Notes under the pieces: model-generated
Databases searched by the model: none
What the model was told of the DNA's origin: nothing
What the model saw: the letters and a program-made list of their open reading frames with translations, nothing else
Assembly (NCBI RefSeq): GCF_000003815.2
Contig: NC_049991.1
Coordinates: 6,904,087 to 6,968,086 of the forward strand
Length of the DNA: 64,000 bases
Origin: Branchiostoma floridae
Taxonomy: Eukaryota; Chordata; Leptocardii; Amphioxiformes; Branchiostomatidae
Reading direction: 5' to 3'
In this document: piece by piece, positions 28,210 through 41,500 of the stretch
Layout of the letters: each line of letters starts with the position of its first letter
How positions within the stretch are numbered: the stretch's first letter is position 1
Program-made: the position numbers and the translations under genes

Positions 28210-30964
28210 TCACTCGATGTTAAATATTTTTGTCAATAAAGTTTTATGGAAAAGTTTTGGTTCAGGGTATTTAATGGTGCTCTTAACTGCGTCCGACACG
28301 TTTGCTGGCATCTTGTGCTTCTTCTTTAAGACATGTGCCCATTCAAGCCACCCCATCTTCAGTTTCATACACAGGGTTGGATCTATGTCAAACTCACTGT
28401 GCCAAGCTGTTCGTGGTATAGTTAGGATGCCAGCTGTCTCATTGAATCCCCAAGTAAGAATCTCTTTCTTGTTTCCCTCATTCTTTATACTTGAATCTGT
28501 CCTGTTAGTTTTCGCTGTTATTATGTTGGTATTCACTGGCATTTTTATGATAGCTTTGCTACAATAAGAAGACGTTGACTGAAGTATCTTTTCAAAATGG
28601 CGCACTTCTTGGTGAAAATCATTGTCTTCCTCTTCAATCTTCTGCCAAAGGGTTGCGTTGAAGTAATCGTACAACTGATAATCTACATTGCTCCATTGGC
28701 GGTGAAGCTGTTCTATTGTATTTTTTGTTGCCGGTTTTCGATACTTCCGAAGGTTTTTGGGCTCCACATCGTAGAGAATATCTTTCAATGTCCAGCACAT
28801 CCTTCTCCTTAGCAATATGAGAGATTCGGTAAAATATTCTAAAATAAGAACCAAATCGATTTCTTTGAAGATCTTTTGGACAAACTCAGCAACGGACGGT
28901 TGGTCATCAGAAAGTCCGAGAGGGAAGCCGAGGTCGTACGCCATGAAGTTCTTAGCAAGTGTATGAGGTGCACTTCTTGCTTTGACTTGTGGAACGTGGA
29001 ATTTCTGTGGATTTTCAAGAAAGGACGCAACCGGATCCGTTCCTTTTAATCCTCGGAAGCTTTTGACAAGGTGATACCAGTTAAAGACAGAACGGAGTTG
29101 GGACAATGGATGCCTCAGTATAGAGATGTAAACAGTGTCAGGAGGCATGAGATGGTCCAACAGCTGCCTATGATAAACTGTATGGTCGACTAGCACGTTA
29201 TAAGTACCGTCTGCCGATGGTATGAAGTCTTCCTGTTTTAAGAAGTAGGGCCAGCCGACGTCTGTCTTGACCATAGGTAGAACAAAGGTCAGGTTGTGTT
29301 CGTAACCGAAGCGTTGGAAGATGCAGGTGGTTGTCGTGCTACCCGCTTTGTGGACCTTCACGAACATGAGGTTCTGCTTGAAGTCACAGATTTCTTCACC
29401 ACGTTCCCCTGAAAATCTCCTGTTGATCAAATCGAATTCGTCAGTGGTTGTCTATTGTGTAGCAGTTTCGTTTATCTTAAAGTACGAATTCAATATCACT
29501 AGAGGCCACTCAAAGTCAGCAAGACAGTTTCAAAATAACATTTGTAATAATTTTAACTACTTTACTTACACGGATATTTCAGACACACTATTTTCGAATT
29601 GTTTGAACAATTAATTAATTAATCTTTTCGTCTCCCTCTGCTTCCAAAAAAGAAGTCAAACCCAACCTGCTTAGAAATAGCCAACACTAGTATTAGATTA
29701 GAACATTGTTTATGACTGTCCATTGTCACTATGTGTATACCATGTACTTGCAATTAGCCCTCGGGCACGAACTTGCAAATAAACTTCTCTCTATTAATCA
29801 GAAATCAAAGTTTTGTGTTGAACTCGTTTACATGTACTGGAAATATTTTGAAAGTAAACGCACAAACAGTTTTGTGTTTAGATTAAGTTTCAAACTTCTA
29901 CTAGTGTTTTACAGTTACAACACAATCTAACAATTTCCATTATTTTCCATTTAGTAGTTATAAAAAGGTTTTAATCACTGCTCTATAGTCTGCTTCTTAT
30001 ATTTTTAGATTTCACAGATGGACACTGATGGGTCTTTTATGGTCACCCATCATAGACCCATCTACAGAAAGTCAAAGAATATAAATTGTTCAAAACAGTA
30101 AGATAGCTACGAAGGTTTCGAAAATGTCATAACAAAAGGCAACAAATACCAGGATGGTAATATGAAATTGACTGTAATTGATGTACTGCACATGCTTAAT
30201 TTTTCTAAGGAATTCTGTTGTATGGTTTAACAAACTTGATATATGCTTTATCTAATTGAATGTCAACAAAAAGTTTAGCGTCTATTTAATGTTCTTAATG
30301 ATATTTATCATTTCGAATGACAATATTCTAAAGTCAGATCAATTTATTGTTATCTAATTGTTTGAAACTATAACTATAGAATCATAATGTTTTTAATCAT
30401 GTGTTGATAGTTAGAACTACTTATCTACATAGATGGTATAACCGCCCTTAGTCGTAAAACAACAGCTTCGCAGGCACGCGGCGCGGCAACAGCTGATTAT
30501 ATTACACTGAACGACTCGTCACACCTAACTTTTGCACATCTATCTGCAAGTCTTCTTTAAAACTACCCAGTAAAGTTGCGCCTACTATAGCTATGCTTGG
30601 TGATAACATACTCCACACTACGATTGTTCTGGGAACTACTGACTGTCATGACACCATTCTGCTGTAATGGAATCTTAAATTCAGCCTTCAGGCTGCGAGA
30701 GATTCTCTGTTGCACTATAAACCATTCACCATGCTTCTTTATTTGATACGGGTGGTCACAGAGACCAGTAATTGTTGTGGGAAAATAATGATTTCACACA
30801 ATAGCTTACCTGTTAGGCATCTTGTAAAGTGGTGTCCTGTTGGACGGGAACACTTCATCCTTGTATATGGTTGCGAATAAATAACTGAAGCCAACATAGG
30901 CAAGGAGAGCCAAAAGGACAAAACTGTACAATTTTGACGCCATTTTTGTCGTGTGGGTCATCAT
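28210..30964 (-). CDS. Galactose-3-O-sulfotransferase (GAL3ST family)
   Basis: Two coding exons (minus): 30810-30964 and 28210-29419. The donor AG/GTAAGC and acceptor CAACAG join in phase to give 454 residues. The protein starts MMTHTTKMASK followed by one hydrophobic signal anchor (LYSFVLLALLAYVGFSYLFA), as in type II Golgi enzymes. The 5'-phosphosulfate loop is FVKVHKAGSTTTTCIF and the 3'-phosphate site is YISILRHPLSQLRSVFNWYH, both diagnostic of galactosylceramide/galactose 3-O-sulfotransferases, which transfer sulfate from PAPS to C3 of galactose on lipids or glycans in the Golgi lumen. Length fits the family (about 420-490). Two possible ATGs are adjacent; the first was used. An upstream non-coding exon is likely. 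Which acceptor (glycolipid or glycoprotein) cannot be told. Confidence 0.92.
29741..29784 (+). repeat. LINE 3'-terminal fragment
   Basis: TGCAATTAGCCCTCGGGCAC followed by GAACTTGCAAATAAA; the same tail is at 49410-49456 and a diverged one at 47995-48035. In the sulfotransferase intron. Confidence 0.55.
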
Positions 30965-32280
30965 TTCTTCTTGTACAATCCTACAATGACAGAACGATCT
31001 ATTGTTATTAAAACATTTACATCTAATTCAATTCTTACTTATTTCTACTCAGTACTAGTATTGTATGCCTAATGACTGTACATAGTAAGTAAAATCCACA
31101 GTATAAATCCGGCTAAATTTATCGTTTAAAAGGTGTTTTAGACCACAATTACGGCCAGTTATGAAATGTAAAACAAATCATGTAAAGGTTGGGAAGCGGG
31201 AAGTGTCAAAAGCCAGGTACCTGTTATAAAATATCCATGCCAGCGTTATGCATACCAATATATCAACGCCAAAGATACAAAGAGTCATTCGTGGATCATT
31301 CTTTGTTTGCTAGTTTTCTGCATAAAAGGTATACAATTTCATAAACATGGTGCCAGCGTTACAAGGTGACAAATGGCGTAAAACGACTAACTGGTTTCAA
31401 AGAAGGAATACTGTCCTAAGCCTGTACTTTATTCCAATTAGTCACCTGTGCCAGTCTTTTTACAAAGATTTCCTTAAACATTCCTTGAAACTGCTACTTT
31501 CAATGAGCCGAAAGAAACCCTATTATGGCACGCAATGTTAACAAACAAAGGAAATGTTGTTACAAACGTATCTACTATATCAACTACAAAGGGTACAAAA
31601 CAGTTCTTGCCTTTCTCAACAACGTCTTGTTGATATGTCACACGTTCACCCAGTCTTGATGAATGATGTATCTGTACGAATAGTTCAACTTGGTTACGGG
31701 CAGTAACAAACTAGTCGGTTACAGGGCGATCCCTTGCAAGACACAGCCTTAACTTAATCTGGTGAGCTTTGTATGACAATGCAACTGTTAACGAAGTTAA
31801 CTGTTGACGAAATTTTAAAAGATGGTCCAGCTCTGCGAAGAAGCCGATAGTTTCGAGCTCTGCGCCACCGATAGGTCCGAGTCCATATCGACCACTGTTT
31901 GGGGAAATGGCTTCATATTCATACTGTATAGTAGAACATAACTGTAGCGTTAGAAAACTTCCAGCGTCTGAGTTAGATGTAACACAATCTCTTATGTTTT
32001 AACTGGTGAAAAAGTTACTTCTAGGGTAAAGGTAATGATAAAATTCAATTACACTGTAGGGTGGGGTAGTTGTAATCTAATTTCTGTGCAGCGCATTCCG
32101 TTCGCAATGATGTATGCAAAACTTGAGTACGGCAATGGGAAGTTGCTATCATTGACGCTCTGCAATTGTTGTTACCATAACCACCATCAACACTAGACAT
32201 ACACATTAGGAAGATACAAAGCAAACCTTCTTTTTCACTTGATCTTACTGTAGTGCGACCAGCCCTGTTTAGCAATATGA
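30965..32280. other. Upstream region of the sulfotransferase gene
   Basis: No coding exon or repeat boundary recognised; it should hold the promoter. Confidence 0.35.
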
Positions 32281-32330
32281 AGGCCACGTTGATTTCATTA
32301 TATGGATGACATCCTCTTGAAAACTGTTGC
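32281..32330. repeat. Terminus related to the 51410-52233 element
   Basis: GGCCACGTTGATTTCATTAT followed by ATGGATGACATC matches the left end of the element at 51410. An oppositely oriented terminus occurs at 35764-35806, so the two might bound one 3.5-kb element that later took a LINE insertion; flanking duplications do not match. Confidence 0.45.
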
Positions 32331-34080
32331 CTTCGTGGGGGCCCAAAATCTAATTATTTCCAGCTTTCGTCACAAACGCAAGTATGGAACCGATCCAGTC
32401 AGCCGTTCTCGAGTTGTCTTGTTGAAAGACAGACAGGCAGACACACAAACTCACACACAAACGCTAGTGAAAATATAACCTCCATTAATATTTCATGGAG
32501 GTGAAAATAAGCTATAGTAAGCTCCCAGGACGTAAACATTAGTATAGTTATAGGTCGTTACATGTTTAAGAATATCAATGTAGGGATACTTTTGTTAAAA
32601 GAGTGATGAGTAATGGCACTATATGTTACTTTCATTGCTGAATGTTTTTTTCAACCTTCAAATAATAGTGCCAAAGTGTTTATTGTATACTTACATCTAC
32701 TAATTTCTCACTACGGTACTGACATATATCTATTGCAAGATTTGGAATGTCGGAACGTCAGTAAACCTCAATAATCTTTCACCCAAACTGGCTTGCGTGC
32801 TGCGTTCTATAGGACATCGAGAAAGTCGTGAATAGAAAGCGAACCTTTGTCCTCATAGTGTATTAAAAAAACTCCGACATTTTCGCCGTGTTACGTGCCC
32901 TTCTCTCATTGTTGAACAAAGGCTACCGTGATGGTTGCGGCCGTTAAGGCTATGCTGCACATAATAACGCCAGCTTGATTGTTTATACAGCTGTTATCAT
33001 TTAAATATTGGTCTGCCAAGTCTAGCATTATAACAACAGGCTGAATTATCATCCGATCCAAACGGTATTGTAGACCACAGTCACGGACATATGTGCGAAT
33101 TGATACCGACAAAGGTCAGGCTGCATCGTGTTATGAGTCACATATGAAATATTCATACTACATCTTATCTATGAAATATGAACCAACCTGTGAGTATCAT
33201 CATAATAAATCCCAGATCTATAGTTGTATAGAGACAATTTTGGTACCGGGCTTTTAAACTGCTCAAACTGCGGCTTATAGCTAAACTCTGTATCACTATT
33301 GAATGTTCAAGTCGATGTTTCTGAACTAATATTGTGTTACACTCCTATACTTTATACTTTATTGAGTCCATTAGCTAACATGGATAATAAACAAATTCAC
33401 TTGAGTCAAATGAAGAATTCTAATTCGTGTACGAATGCATTTCTAAACGGCACAACATTGGGACATATCACTACATGTATTTTGAACCCGAAACGATGGA
33501 CCGAACACTCTGATAAACATCACCATCATTGGTTATTCTTGCCCTTATATTGATCTATTTAACCCTTATACATCTGGTATAGAGAGCAAGAACAAGACAT
33601 AACAGGCTATCAAGAGCATTTACCTTTTACGGAACTTCCGAATGTGGACATGGACAGTAAGTACGCCGTGGGAAGGTGTCATTCTCCAACGCTCCTATAT
33701 CTTTGAATCCAAATTCAAAAGTGTTTTATTTTCGTGAACAATCGGGCGAGATCCTGTCTCATGTAGTTAAAAATAGGTTGAGCGTGTGAAAGATAGGTAT
33801 AATAGAATGCTGGAGTTAGGCCACAGCAAGTACATATTATGGGTGACATCCTCTACAGACTGTAAAGATATTAATCAGATAGGGCGAGAGAAAAAAACAA
33901 GATGGGTAAAGTTTCAAGCTAGATACCATAAACGTTGTAACAAGAATTGAAGTGACTCATCATGGTAGCACAGCCAACATTCATTCCTGGATATAATTCA
34001 AGAAGTGCAGTAGTGTAGTAAAAGTGACACTAGTGTAACAGGCTGCATGGTATTACTACTTACTACCCAACTATTGGAAA
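32331..34080. other. Intergenic stretch without recognised genes
   Basis: AT-rich. Nothing recognised apart from a short self-complementary stretch (CCTCCATTAATATTTCATGGAGG) near 32480. Confidence 0.35.
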
Positions 34081-34081
34081 C

Positions 34082-35290
34082 CTTTCAAACCGTCGGGACA
34101 ACTTTGGCCAGATAGATATAATTTACCTCGACTTTTCCAAAGCTTTTGACAGCATTCCACATCACCTTCTTGTACACAAACTTAAGACATTTGGATTCCA
34201 CTCGAATCTCCTGAATTGGTTCTCTGATTATCTGTCTAATAGAAGACAACGAGTAGTCATTGAAGGAGTTTTTTCAGACTGGATTCCTGTAATATCCGGA
34301 GTCCCACAAGGTTCCATTTTGGGACCTCTACTTTTTTTACTTTATATTAATGACCTGCCCTCTACTATAGAATGTCCCATGGCCCTTTATGCTGATGACT
34401 CAAAATGTTACAAGCAAATTTCATCACCAGCTGATTGTATTTCCCTTCAGCATGATATTGACAACATGGTCAATTGGAGTGTCACATGGATGATGAAATT
34501 TAATACCTCTAAATGTAACGTGCTCACTATCTGTAGGTCTAAAACACCAGTGCTCTATGACTACGAAATTGAGGGACAAGTGCTCTCATCAGTTACGGAA
34601 TTTAATGACCTAGGTGTAACTATGTCCAACTGCCTATCTTTTAAGAGTCATATAAAAAACATCACAGCTAGTGCCAACTCGACCCTCGGCTTTATTAAGA
34701 GATCTGTTGGTTACCATGCCCCTGCAAATGTTAAGAAAATCCTATATATTACACTAGTTAGGCCCAAACTTGAATATTGCTCGTTGATCTGGTCCCCCCA
34801 CACTCATAACTTAATTACTTCCCTTGAAAAAGTCCAGAGACGTGCTACAAAATACATTCTTAACAACCATACAACTGATTACAGGGATAGATTGATCTAC
34901 TGCCAACTCTTACCTCTATCTTACCGCAGAGAATTATTAGACTTATCCTTCCTATTTAATGTTTCTTGGGACAGTACGGTATTGACATTCATCAATATAT
35001 AAGTTTTCCCACTCACATCCCTAAGATCCAACTCACAAGCCAAGCTCCAGCCCCAAAAATGTCTCACCACTACGTTTAAAAACTATTTCTCCCAAAGAGT
35101 CGTTCACATCTGGAACGCTTTACCCCTCAACATTAGAACTCTAAAACTTTCCCCAGTTTTTACAATTAATACCTTTAAGAAAGCAATCCTAGCTCACTAT
35201 CTCTCTCTTACCAACGACAGATTTAACCCCAACGACGTATATACTTGGGTCACCCACTGTCAGTGTCCCAGTTGTACACCTTTCTAGATA
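34082..35290 (+). pseudogene. 5'-truncated LINE reverse transcriptase (CR1/jockey-type)
   Basis: An open stretch to 35002 reads IIYLDFSKAFDSIPHHLL, SGVPQGSILGPLLFLLYIND and ALYADDSKCYKQI (the catalytic YADD), then the thumb/C-terminal part with RPKLEYCSLIWSPHTHN and EKVQRRATKYIL. This is the C-terminal half of a non-LTR polymerase. The endonuclease and N-terminal RT are absent, and after 35000 the frame breaks (stops and a shift) through SYQRQI-like tail coding. The RT core itself is surprisingly intact, so the insertion is fairly young. Not a host gene. Confidence 0.88.
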
Positions 35291-35763
35291 TTTCATATTT
35301 CATCTTACCATTATTTCTATGATTTATTTCTTTATATTTGTTATTATTGTATATTTGCTTTTATTGTCGTTGACACAATCATTATTATTTGATTGTACAA
35401 TTGTTATTATTTGTTATCATTATGATTATTTTTCTATTATTGTATAATTTAGTTGCACGGGAGGCAACTAGTAAAGGTTACAAAGTACCTGTTTTTGCCT
35501 CCCTACCATTTTGTGTAAACACATATGGTGAAGTTCAAATAAATTACCATGTACCAAGTTGGCAACTACAGTCATGGCTTTCATATTGGCGCGACTTTTT
35601 CAAGTATCCAACGAGTTTCACTTCTGACATTACAGTCAACATGGCTACTTCACTAGCATCACTTCTTCAAGTACAAATATTAGGCTAAAACACAACATAT
35701 GGGTACTTTCTCGCCAAGGTGACCCTCTCCGAAGAAGAAAAAAAATCAGGCAGAAAATGAATG

Positions 35764-35806
35764 AGCGCGCTGATGTCATCCATAAAATTAACTTGCCGTG
35801 GCCTTA
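35764..35806. repeat. Terminus related to the 51410-52233 element (inverted)
   Basis: GATGTCATCCATAAAATTAA followed by CTTGCCGTGGCCTTA mirrors the terminus at 32281 and the right end at 52233. Confidence 0.45.
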
Positions 35807-35844
35807 CTATAGGGCGTGCCGCAGTTAGAAGGTAATCTAATGTA

Positions 35845-36022
35845 CAGTCAAACCTGTATTAGGGGCCACCTCTACAGAGGGGCCACCTGTCCATAGTGGC
35901 CACTTTTTGTCGGTCCCTTGGGTATTTTATCTACAAGTTACCACCTCTATACAGAGGCCACCTGTCTATAGTGGCCAAATTTGTCCGGTCCCTTGAGTGG
36001 CCGCTATAGACAGGTTTGACTG
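35845..36022 (+). mobile_element. 178-bp TA-flanked MITE, copy 1
   Basis: Begins CAGTCAAACCTGTATTAGGG and ends TATAGACAGGTTTGACTG; TA at 35843-35844 and 36023-36024. The interior has alternating GGCCACCTCTA/ATAGTGGCCA units. TA target site and CAGT ends point to Tc1/mariner/pogo. Looks identical to the reverse complement of 37050-37227. Confidence 0.9.
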
Positions 36023-36024
36023 TA

Positions 36025-37047
36025 TACGTTTGTAGGGCGTGGCAACCGTTTCACACCTTGATTGATGATTGCGGTAAAGAACGCTCCCGGTGCCAGCCAT
36101 ATAGGCACGATAGGCTGGGAACGAGGGGCCGACTGCACCATTATACGTGTGGGGGGGGGGGGGGTGCTAAATGGGAAAATACATTTTCAACAATCAATTT
36201 TTTAAATGTTTTTGATCACTAGAGCAACCCTTCTGTGATTCTCAATCATTAGTTTCTAACAAATAATGGTACCCAGCCCCTCGTGCCCGGCCTATCTTGC
36301 CCATATAGCTCACACCAGGAGCACTCCTTACCCCAATCTGTTTTTCATGTTGCCCACAACAATGGTTCGCTGAATGCCATGTACATATTATGTACAATAT
36401 GTACATGTATATGACATTCAGCGGTTTCATCTATACGACATATTTAAGGATGCGTTCTGCAAAGAATTTATATAAAACGTATTTAATTTAGCAAATACGC
36501 GAACACGAAAAGGTTGCGATAAGGCTAAATATCACTTTCAGTGACCTTTATGACACCGTAGACGTTGCTGACATATGTCCCGACTATTTCGTCTTTTTTC
36601 CGTACTTTGGAAATCTTGCTTAATTATTGGTTTTCATGCTGTGCAACATCTAGATCTAGCGGCTGCAGAGAGGGGCTGGTTACAGACGCGGACAGCAGAG
36701 TTTATGTCATACAGAAATATACCTGCACGACAAACATGGTGGAAGTCGAAACACATTTAATTCTAAACTTGTTCCTTCTACAATCACAAAACACTAGAGC
36801 TTTTGTAAGAGGTCACTAAATTCCACCCAAATTTTGCCGTGTTTAAAGACAAAAAGAAATTACTACTCTAGATCTCCCCCTAACATCTCGGAACCCACAC
36901 ATCATAGAAAAGGTGGGATCCCTCGTCTTCCTTTGTCTCTTTGTGATACGTTCTACGATTAACCCGGTGCATGAATGATAGTAACTCCCTACTGCTATAT
37001 ATTCCCGCGTATGTTTCCCTTTTGTCGAAAATTTGCATTGGGTAAAA
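36025..37047. other. Region between two inverted MITEs
   Basis: Contains a poly-G run (36149-36162) and an inverted pair (36095-36145 versus 36262-36310, CCATATAGGCACGATAGGCT type). A hairpin at 36365-36425 is built on GCTGAATGCCATGTACAT. No coding capacity recognised. Confidence 0.5.
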
Positions 37048-37049
37048 TA

Positions 37050-37227
37050 CAGTCAAACCTGTCTATAGCGGCCACTCAAGGGACCGGACAAATTTGGCCA
37101 CTATAGACAGGTGGCCTCTGTATAGAGGTGGTAACTTGTAGATAAAATACCCAAGGGACCGACAAAAAGTGGCCACTATGGACAGGTGGCCCCTCTGTAG
37201 AGGTGGCCCCTAATACAGGTTTGACTG
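37050..37227 (-). mobile_element. 178-bp TA-flanked MITE, copy 2 (inverted)
   Basis: Same length and, read by eye on the reverse strand, the same sequence as copy 1; TA at 37048-37049 and 37228-37229. The pair could be two insertions or the long inverted ends of one 1.38-kb element. Confidence 0.9.
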
Positions 37228-37229
37228 TA

Positions 37230-38524
37230 GCATGCTTAGAAGGTAACCCCATGGTACACATCGATTCATACATTCAAAAGGACGGCCTGAAAAACATTGA
37301 CAGCAAATGTTTTTCGATCATGCATAAATGATTTATTTCGTAAATCCATTACAGTTGGAGGGAGGGTAAACTACGTATCACTTACAGACTTGACGTATAT
37401 AGTATAGCAAAAGTCTTCATACACAATAAAATCGGATACACAATAAAAGCAAAGAAGGGCGTTTCGAACAATCCATTGCGTTCGACATGCACGCACTACT
37501 CATATGATCAACAGGTCGTTGAAATGCCCTATTGATTAAGTGTATGTAAAACGTAATCAGGTCTAATAGAATATCCACGCATGATATTGTCAGACACATG
37601 CTAAAATAAAATAAAATCTTAGTTAAAGTTGTTACCATAATCTTTGAAGATTAAAACAGCGATGTGCTTCTCTGAACTATTGCACACAAACTACTTCTAC
37701 AAAAGACAAACTCCCAGCTCAGTCACTATGTATTAATTCTAAGGATTTTACGTCACAAACTACTAATCAGAGAGTCTACTGTTCTATTCATAGGTTGGTG
37801 ATATATAACATTTAAAGTAGTTTAATCGTATGCATAGGTTCTGTACAGTAAAAGTATATGCAGCGCGTCCAGACGAATTAATCATATCGTTGTTGTCTCG
37901 TGTATTCAACGCATTACTAATCAGATGTTAGATATGACTGAGAGTTATAGATTAAATACATTTTTCCAATGACGTTATAAACGTGCTTGGGTTTTCCAGT
38001 GGAGTTAAAGTGGGTCATGACGTCATCAGTGCAGGTGTTTCTTCCGTACGTTATAATTTGAAATAAGCTTGAAATATCCATGTAAATCAACTAGGTTTGA
38101 ATATTAATACAATGTGTAGAATATAAGTTATCGTCCATCTTTTTTTCGTTGGGTAACTTTGAGTAACCAGTTGCATTTCTTTTCAAAATATTACATTTTG
38201 AAACCACCGTTCGTCGACTTTACTATCCCTCAATACCCTATTTTTTAAAAAACAACGAATATGCGTTACCTCATGGACAAAGGGGAACTACAGTTATATC
38301 TATCCACGACTTGTTGCTTTGTAATTTGCTGAATCGGCTACTGACATTAGATTTAAGGCACCTTGTTGTCAAGAACTGATGGATGAAATTTTAGATTTTT
38401 TTTGGAGAAATTTTAGAACTTTTTTGAAAATTATAGAAAAAAAATTCAAAGAAGAAAGATAAAAGACAATGCATGACACAGAACGGGAATAAAGTGATCA
38501 CATGTCACCTAATCTGTTAAGAGT
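37230..38524. other. 3' flank of the NHL membrane-protein gene
   Basis: No coding sequence or repeat end recognised. Confidence 0.4.
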
Positions 38525-41500
38525 TCAATACTCTATCAGAATGGTCACTTTCTTTTTGGCTGCTTCAACTAGTATGAGCTGTCCTGCTGGGCCAACGGCC
38601 ATTCTCAGTGGGTCCACATCCGTAGCGATGGTCCGGATGAATTTCCCGCGGCTGGAGAACATCTCAACCCGCTTGTTTCCCAAGTCAGCCACGATGATAT
38701 GACGAGAACTGTCCGTACAGATATCAACGGGGAAGCCCAACTTGCCGTTGCCGATTCCTTTCCCTGCAAAGCTGAACATGAACTTCCCGTTGTTATCATA
38801 CACGTAGATTTTGGCACTGTAGCTGTCTGTGACTAGGATATAGTCTTCATTGTCCACTGCGATGGCTGCCAGGGATGTTAACATCTGCTCCCGCCCAAAC
38901 CTTCGTACGAGCGTCCCGTCTAGCCCGTACACCTTTACCTCCCTATGGTTCCCAACAGTCTCGGTCACATAGACAAGACTGTGATTCTTACTGAATGCGA
39001 GTCTATGATGTGCAGGGGTAGAGGGAATAGCAAAACTAGTGATGAGACGTCCAGTCACACTGTACAGAGCGACTCTGTCTCTGTGTAAAATGTTATTGCC
39101 TCCTACAACCAAAACGCCTTCGTCGCCGGTACAGTTACAAAAAGAAACATCGTGAGGAGGGAATGCCCATGTCATAGTAGTTGTTCCAAACCGGAGGAGG
39201 AAGATACCTTCCCTATCATAGATGTAGATGCTAGGGTCACTGAACGCCACGGCTATTTTGCCATTTGCAGACATGGCGACCGTGCTGGGTCGCTCGTCGA
39301 AATCTAAGATTCTCGTAACCATGGTCGGTGTGTCTTTCGTGCCTGCGACTGAGTGTAAAATAGGCACGTCTTAGTAATTTAATGATAAGCGGGCATTTCA
39401 CTGGTCGGCGTCAAGATGGTATGTTACTGCAATTGGGTGCACCAATGCGGCACTGCGGGGTTCGTTCACCGCGGCACTGTTGTGTTATTTTCGCCGATTG
39501 TTTTATAATTTAGCTATTGCATAATACGTAAAAGTATCACTTAGTAGACAACAAAATACACGACATGTAAGAAAATTCGTTCTTTATCTCTGAAATTCGT
39601 TCAGTAATCTTTCGAAACGCGTAGTGCCGCACCGGTACCCCAAGTGCAGTGAGATACCACTTTTACGTGGGCGTCACTGCGTTCTAGATTGAATTTGCGT
39701 TACATTTAATTTCATAATAGAAATATTTCTGGATGGAATTTGTGCTACATTTGACTTTATAATAGAAATATCGTGAAAAATCTACAAGTGTGAAAACAAA
39801 GACATTACAACACCCGAAACGTATTAATATTCGCTGAAATTCGTTGACAACTCTGTTGAAACGCTCGGACTATCAGCGTACTACAGCCTCAGTGAGTTCC
39901 TAAATCTATGTTATGATATCAAAGTCACAAAACGCATTCAAATATCTACATGCATCATCGTTGTGGATCACTAATAAAGAGGCACTATGCTTTAATTCTT
40001 GTTAGGTTCATATTATTTGTTAATTTTGCTAGTATTAGATGCAATCAAAATACGTAATTTTTTTACGTTATGTATTTATTTGGCGCCTCGTAATCAAATA
40101 TTTTGATATGTAGCTTAGGCAAGATACGTGAAAAAAAAGTATCAATTTCAAACACTGCTCATAACTATTTTGGCCCGGAGTCATTATAATTTGTTTCCAA
40201 CAATTTGAATACAACATTTAGCATTATATCCAAATATCATAACACTGATAATTATCAAAAACAAACAAATGATCATGTAATTTTACCTCCTGTCATGTTC
40301 TCTGACATCAGGTGCCCATGGTAAGAATTTGAGTCCTGAAAAAAAAGGAAATCTTTTTAACTTTAAAAACATTCTCAATGTACAAGCAAGCTGTAATCAT
40401 TATATCCAGTCACACTATACGTAATTCCAATAAAGCAAAGATATGATGCTGATTACTTACGTTGGTATCATTTCTGCCCGCAGCTACCGTAGGCACGGAA
40501 GTGGTAACACCCATTGTACTTTCCGATGTCCATAAAGCATTTGATGGAGTGATGGCGGTTGACCATATTGGCTGCTAGACAAGAAAATACACATATCTCA
40601 TTCTATATATGCCTTCATACAGGTGCTGGGGTAATAGTGGTTGTATTTATTCTTTCTTTGAACAGTTTGTAAGTTGCTATACTACATACCATGATAGTAT
40701 ACACCTTTCTAATACAAGCTAGGTACAAGCAGTGTGGACCGCATAAAGATGACACTTCGAATGAGCCTTTTCAATTGCATGATATGAAGAAAATAGCACA
40801 ATATTACCACATAATCAATCCATTAAGCAAAGAAGAGCACATTTGAATATCTAGACAAGTTAGAAAAAACATCTTTATATAAATAATTTAGTCTTCAATA
40901 TTTTCTTTAATGAATGGTTTAATAAAACTTACAGTGTAAGAAGTAATACCCTCTTCCGGAGGAAGTATGCCCGTTATCAGCAACAGTCCAACGATAACCA
41001 AGGTGGTAACAAAGATGAAGATAGCCACATCCTTATAGTACTTAAGCAGGCAGACTAGGGTTTTTGCTGAAAGAAAAGTTAACACGTAAAATGACCATAG
41101 TTCATGTTTAACAATTTTCGGTTTGTCTATGTAGGGCTTCATATCAAATATATAATATTCATATTCATATGGAATATATTCTATATCAAAATTAATATGC
41201 AAAATATGCAATATTGGGTTACCTTTGTCACCCAACGACCACTTGAAACAAATAAATTTGGGACAAGACCCTACCTACTGACAAAAAGTTTTTTGTTTTG
41301 TTTTGATTGCTGATGTTTTGCTGGACTTCTACAAACAGAGCCCAATCCACGTGCTATATTTACGCTGCGCATACAATGTACAAATTCAAACTGGAGACAC
41401 TATAGGCTTAGATTACGGGGATTTTACGATAATAGAGAGACAGGCGTGCAATCAACGAAAACAACACTCCCAATAACAAAGGTAGACTTTTTTACCTTCT

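Noticed and set aside
28118-28567. Hydrophobic plus-strand frame that looks like a membrane protein
   Set aside because: Antisense to the sulfotransferase main exon, which has clear family motifs.
34082-35290. Host gene encoding a polymerase
   Set aside because: YADD reverse transcriptase core, 5'-truncated and broken after 35000; a LINE relic.
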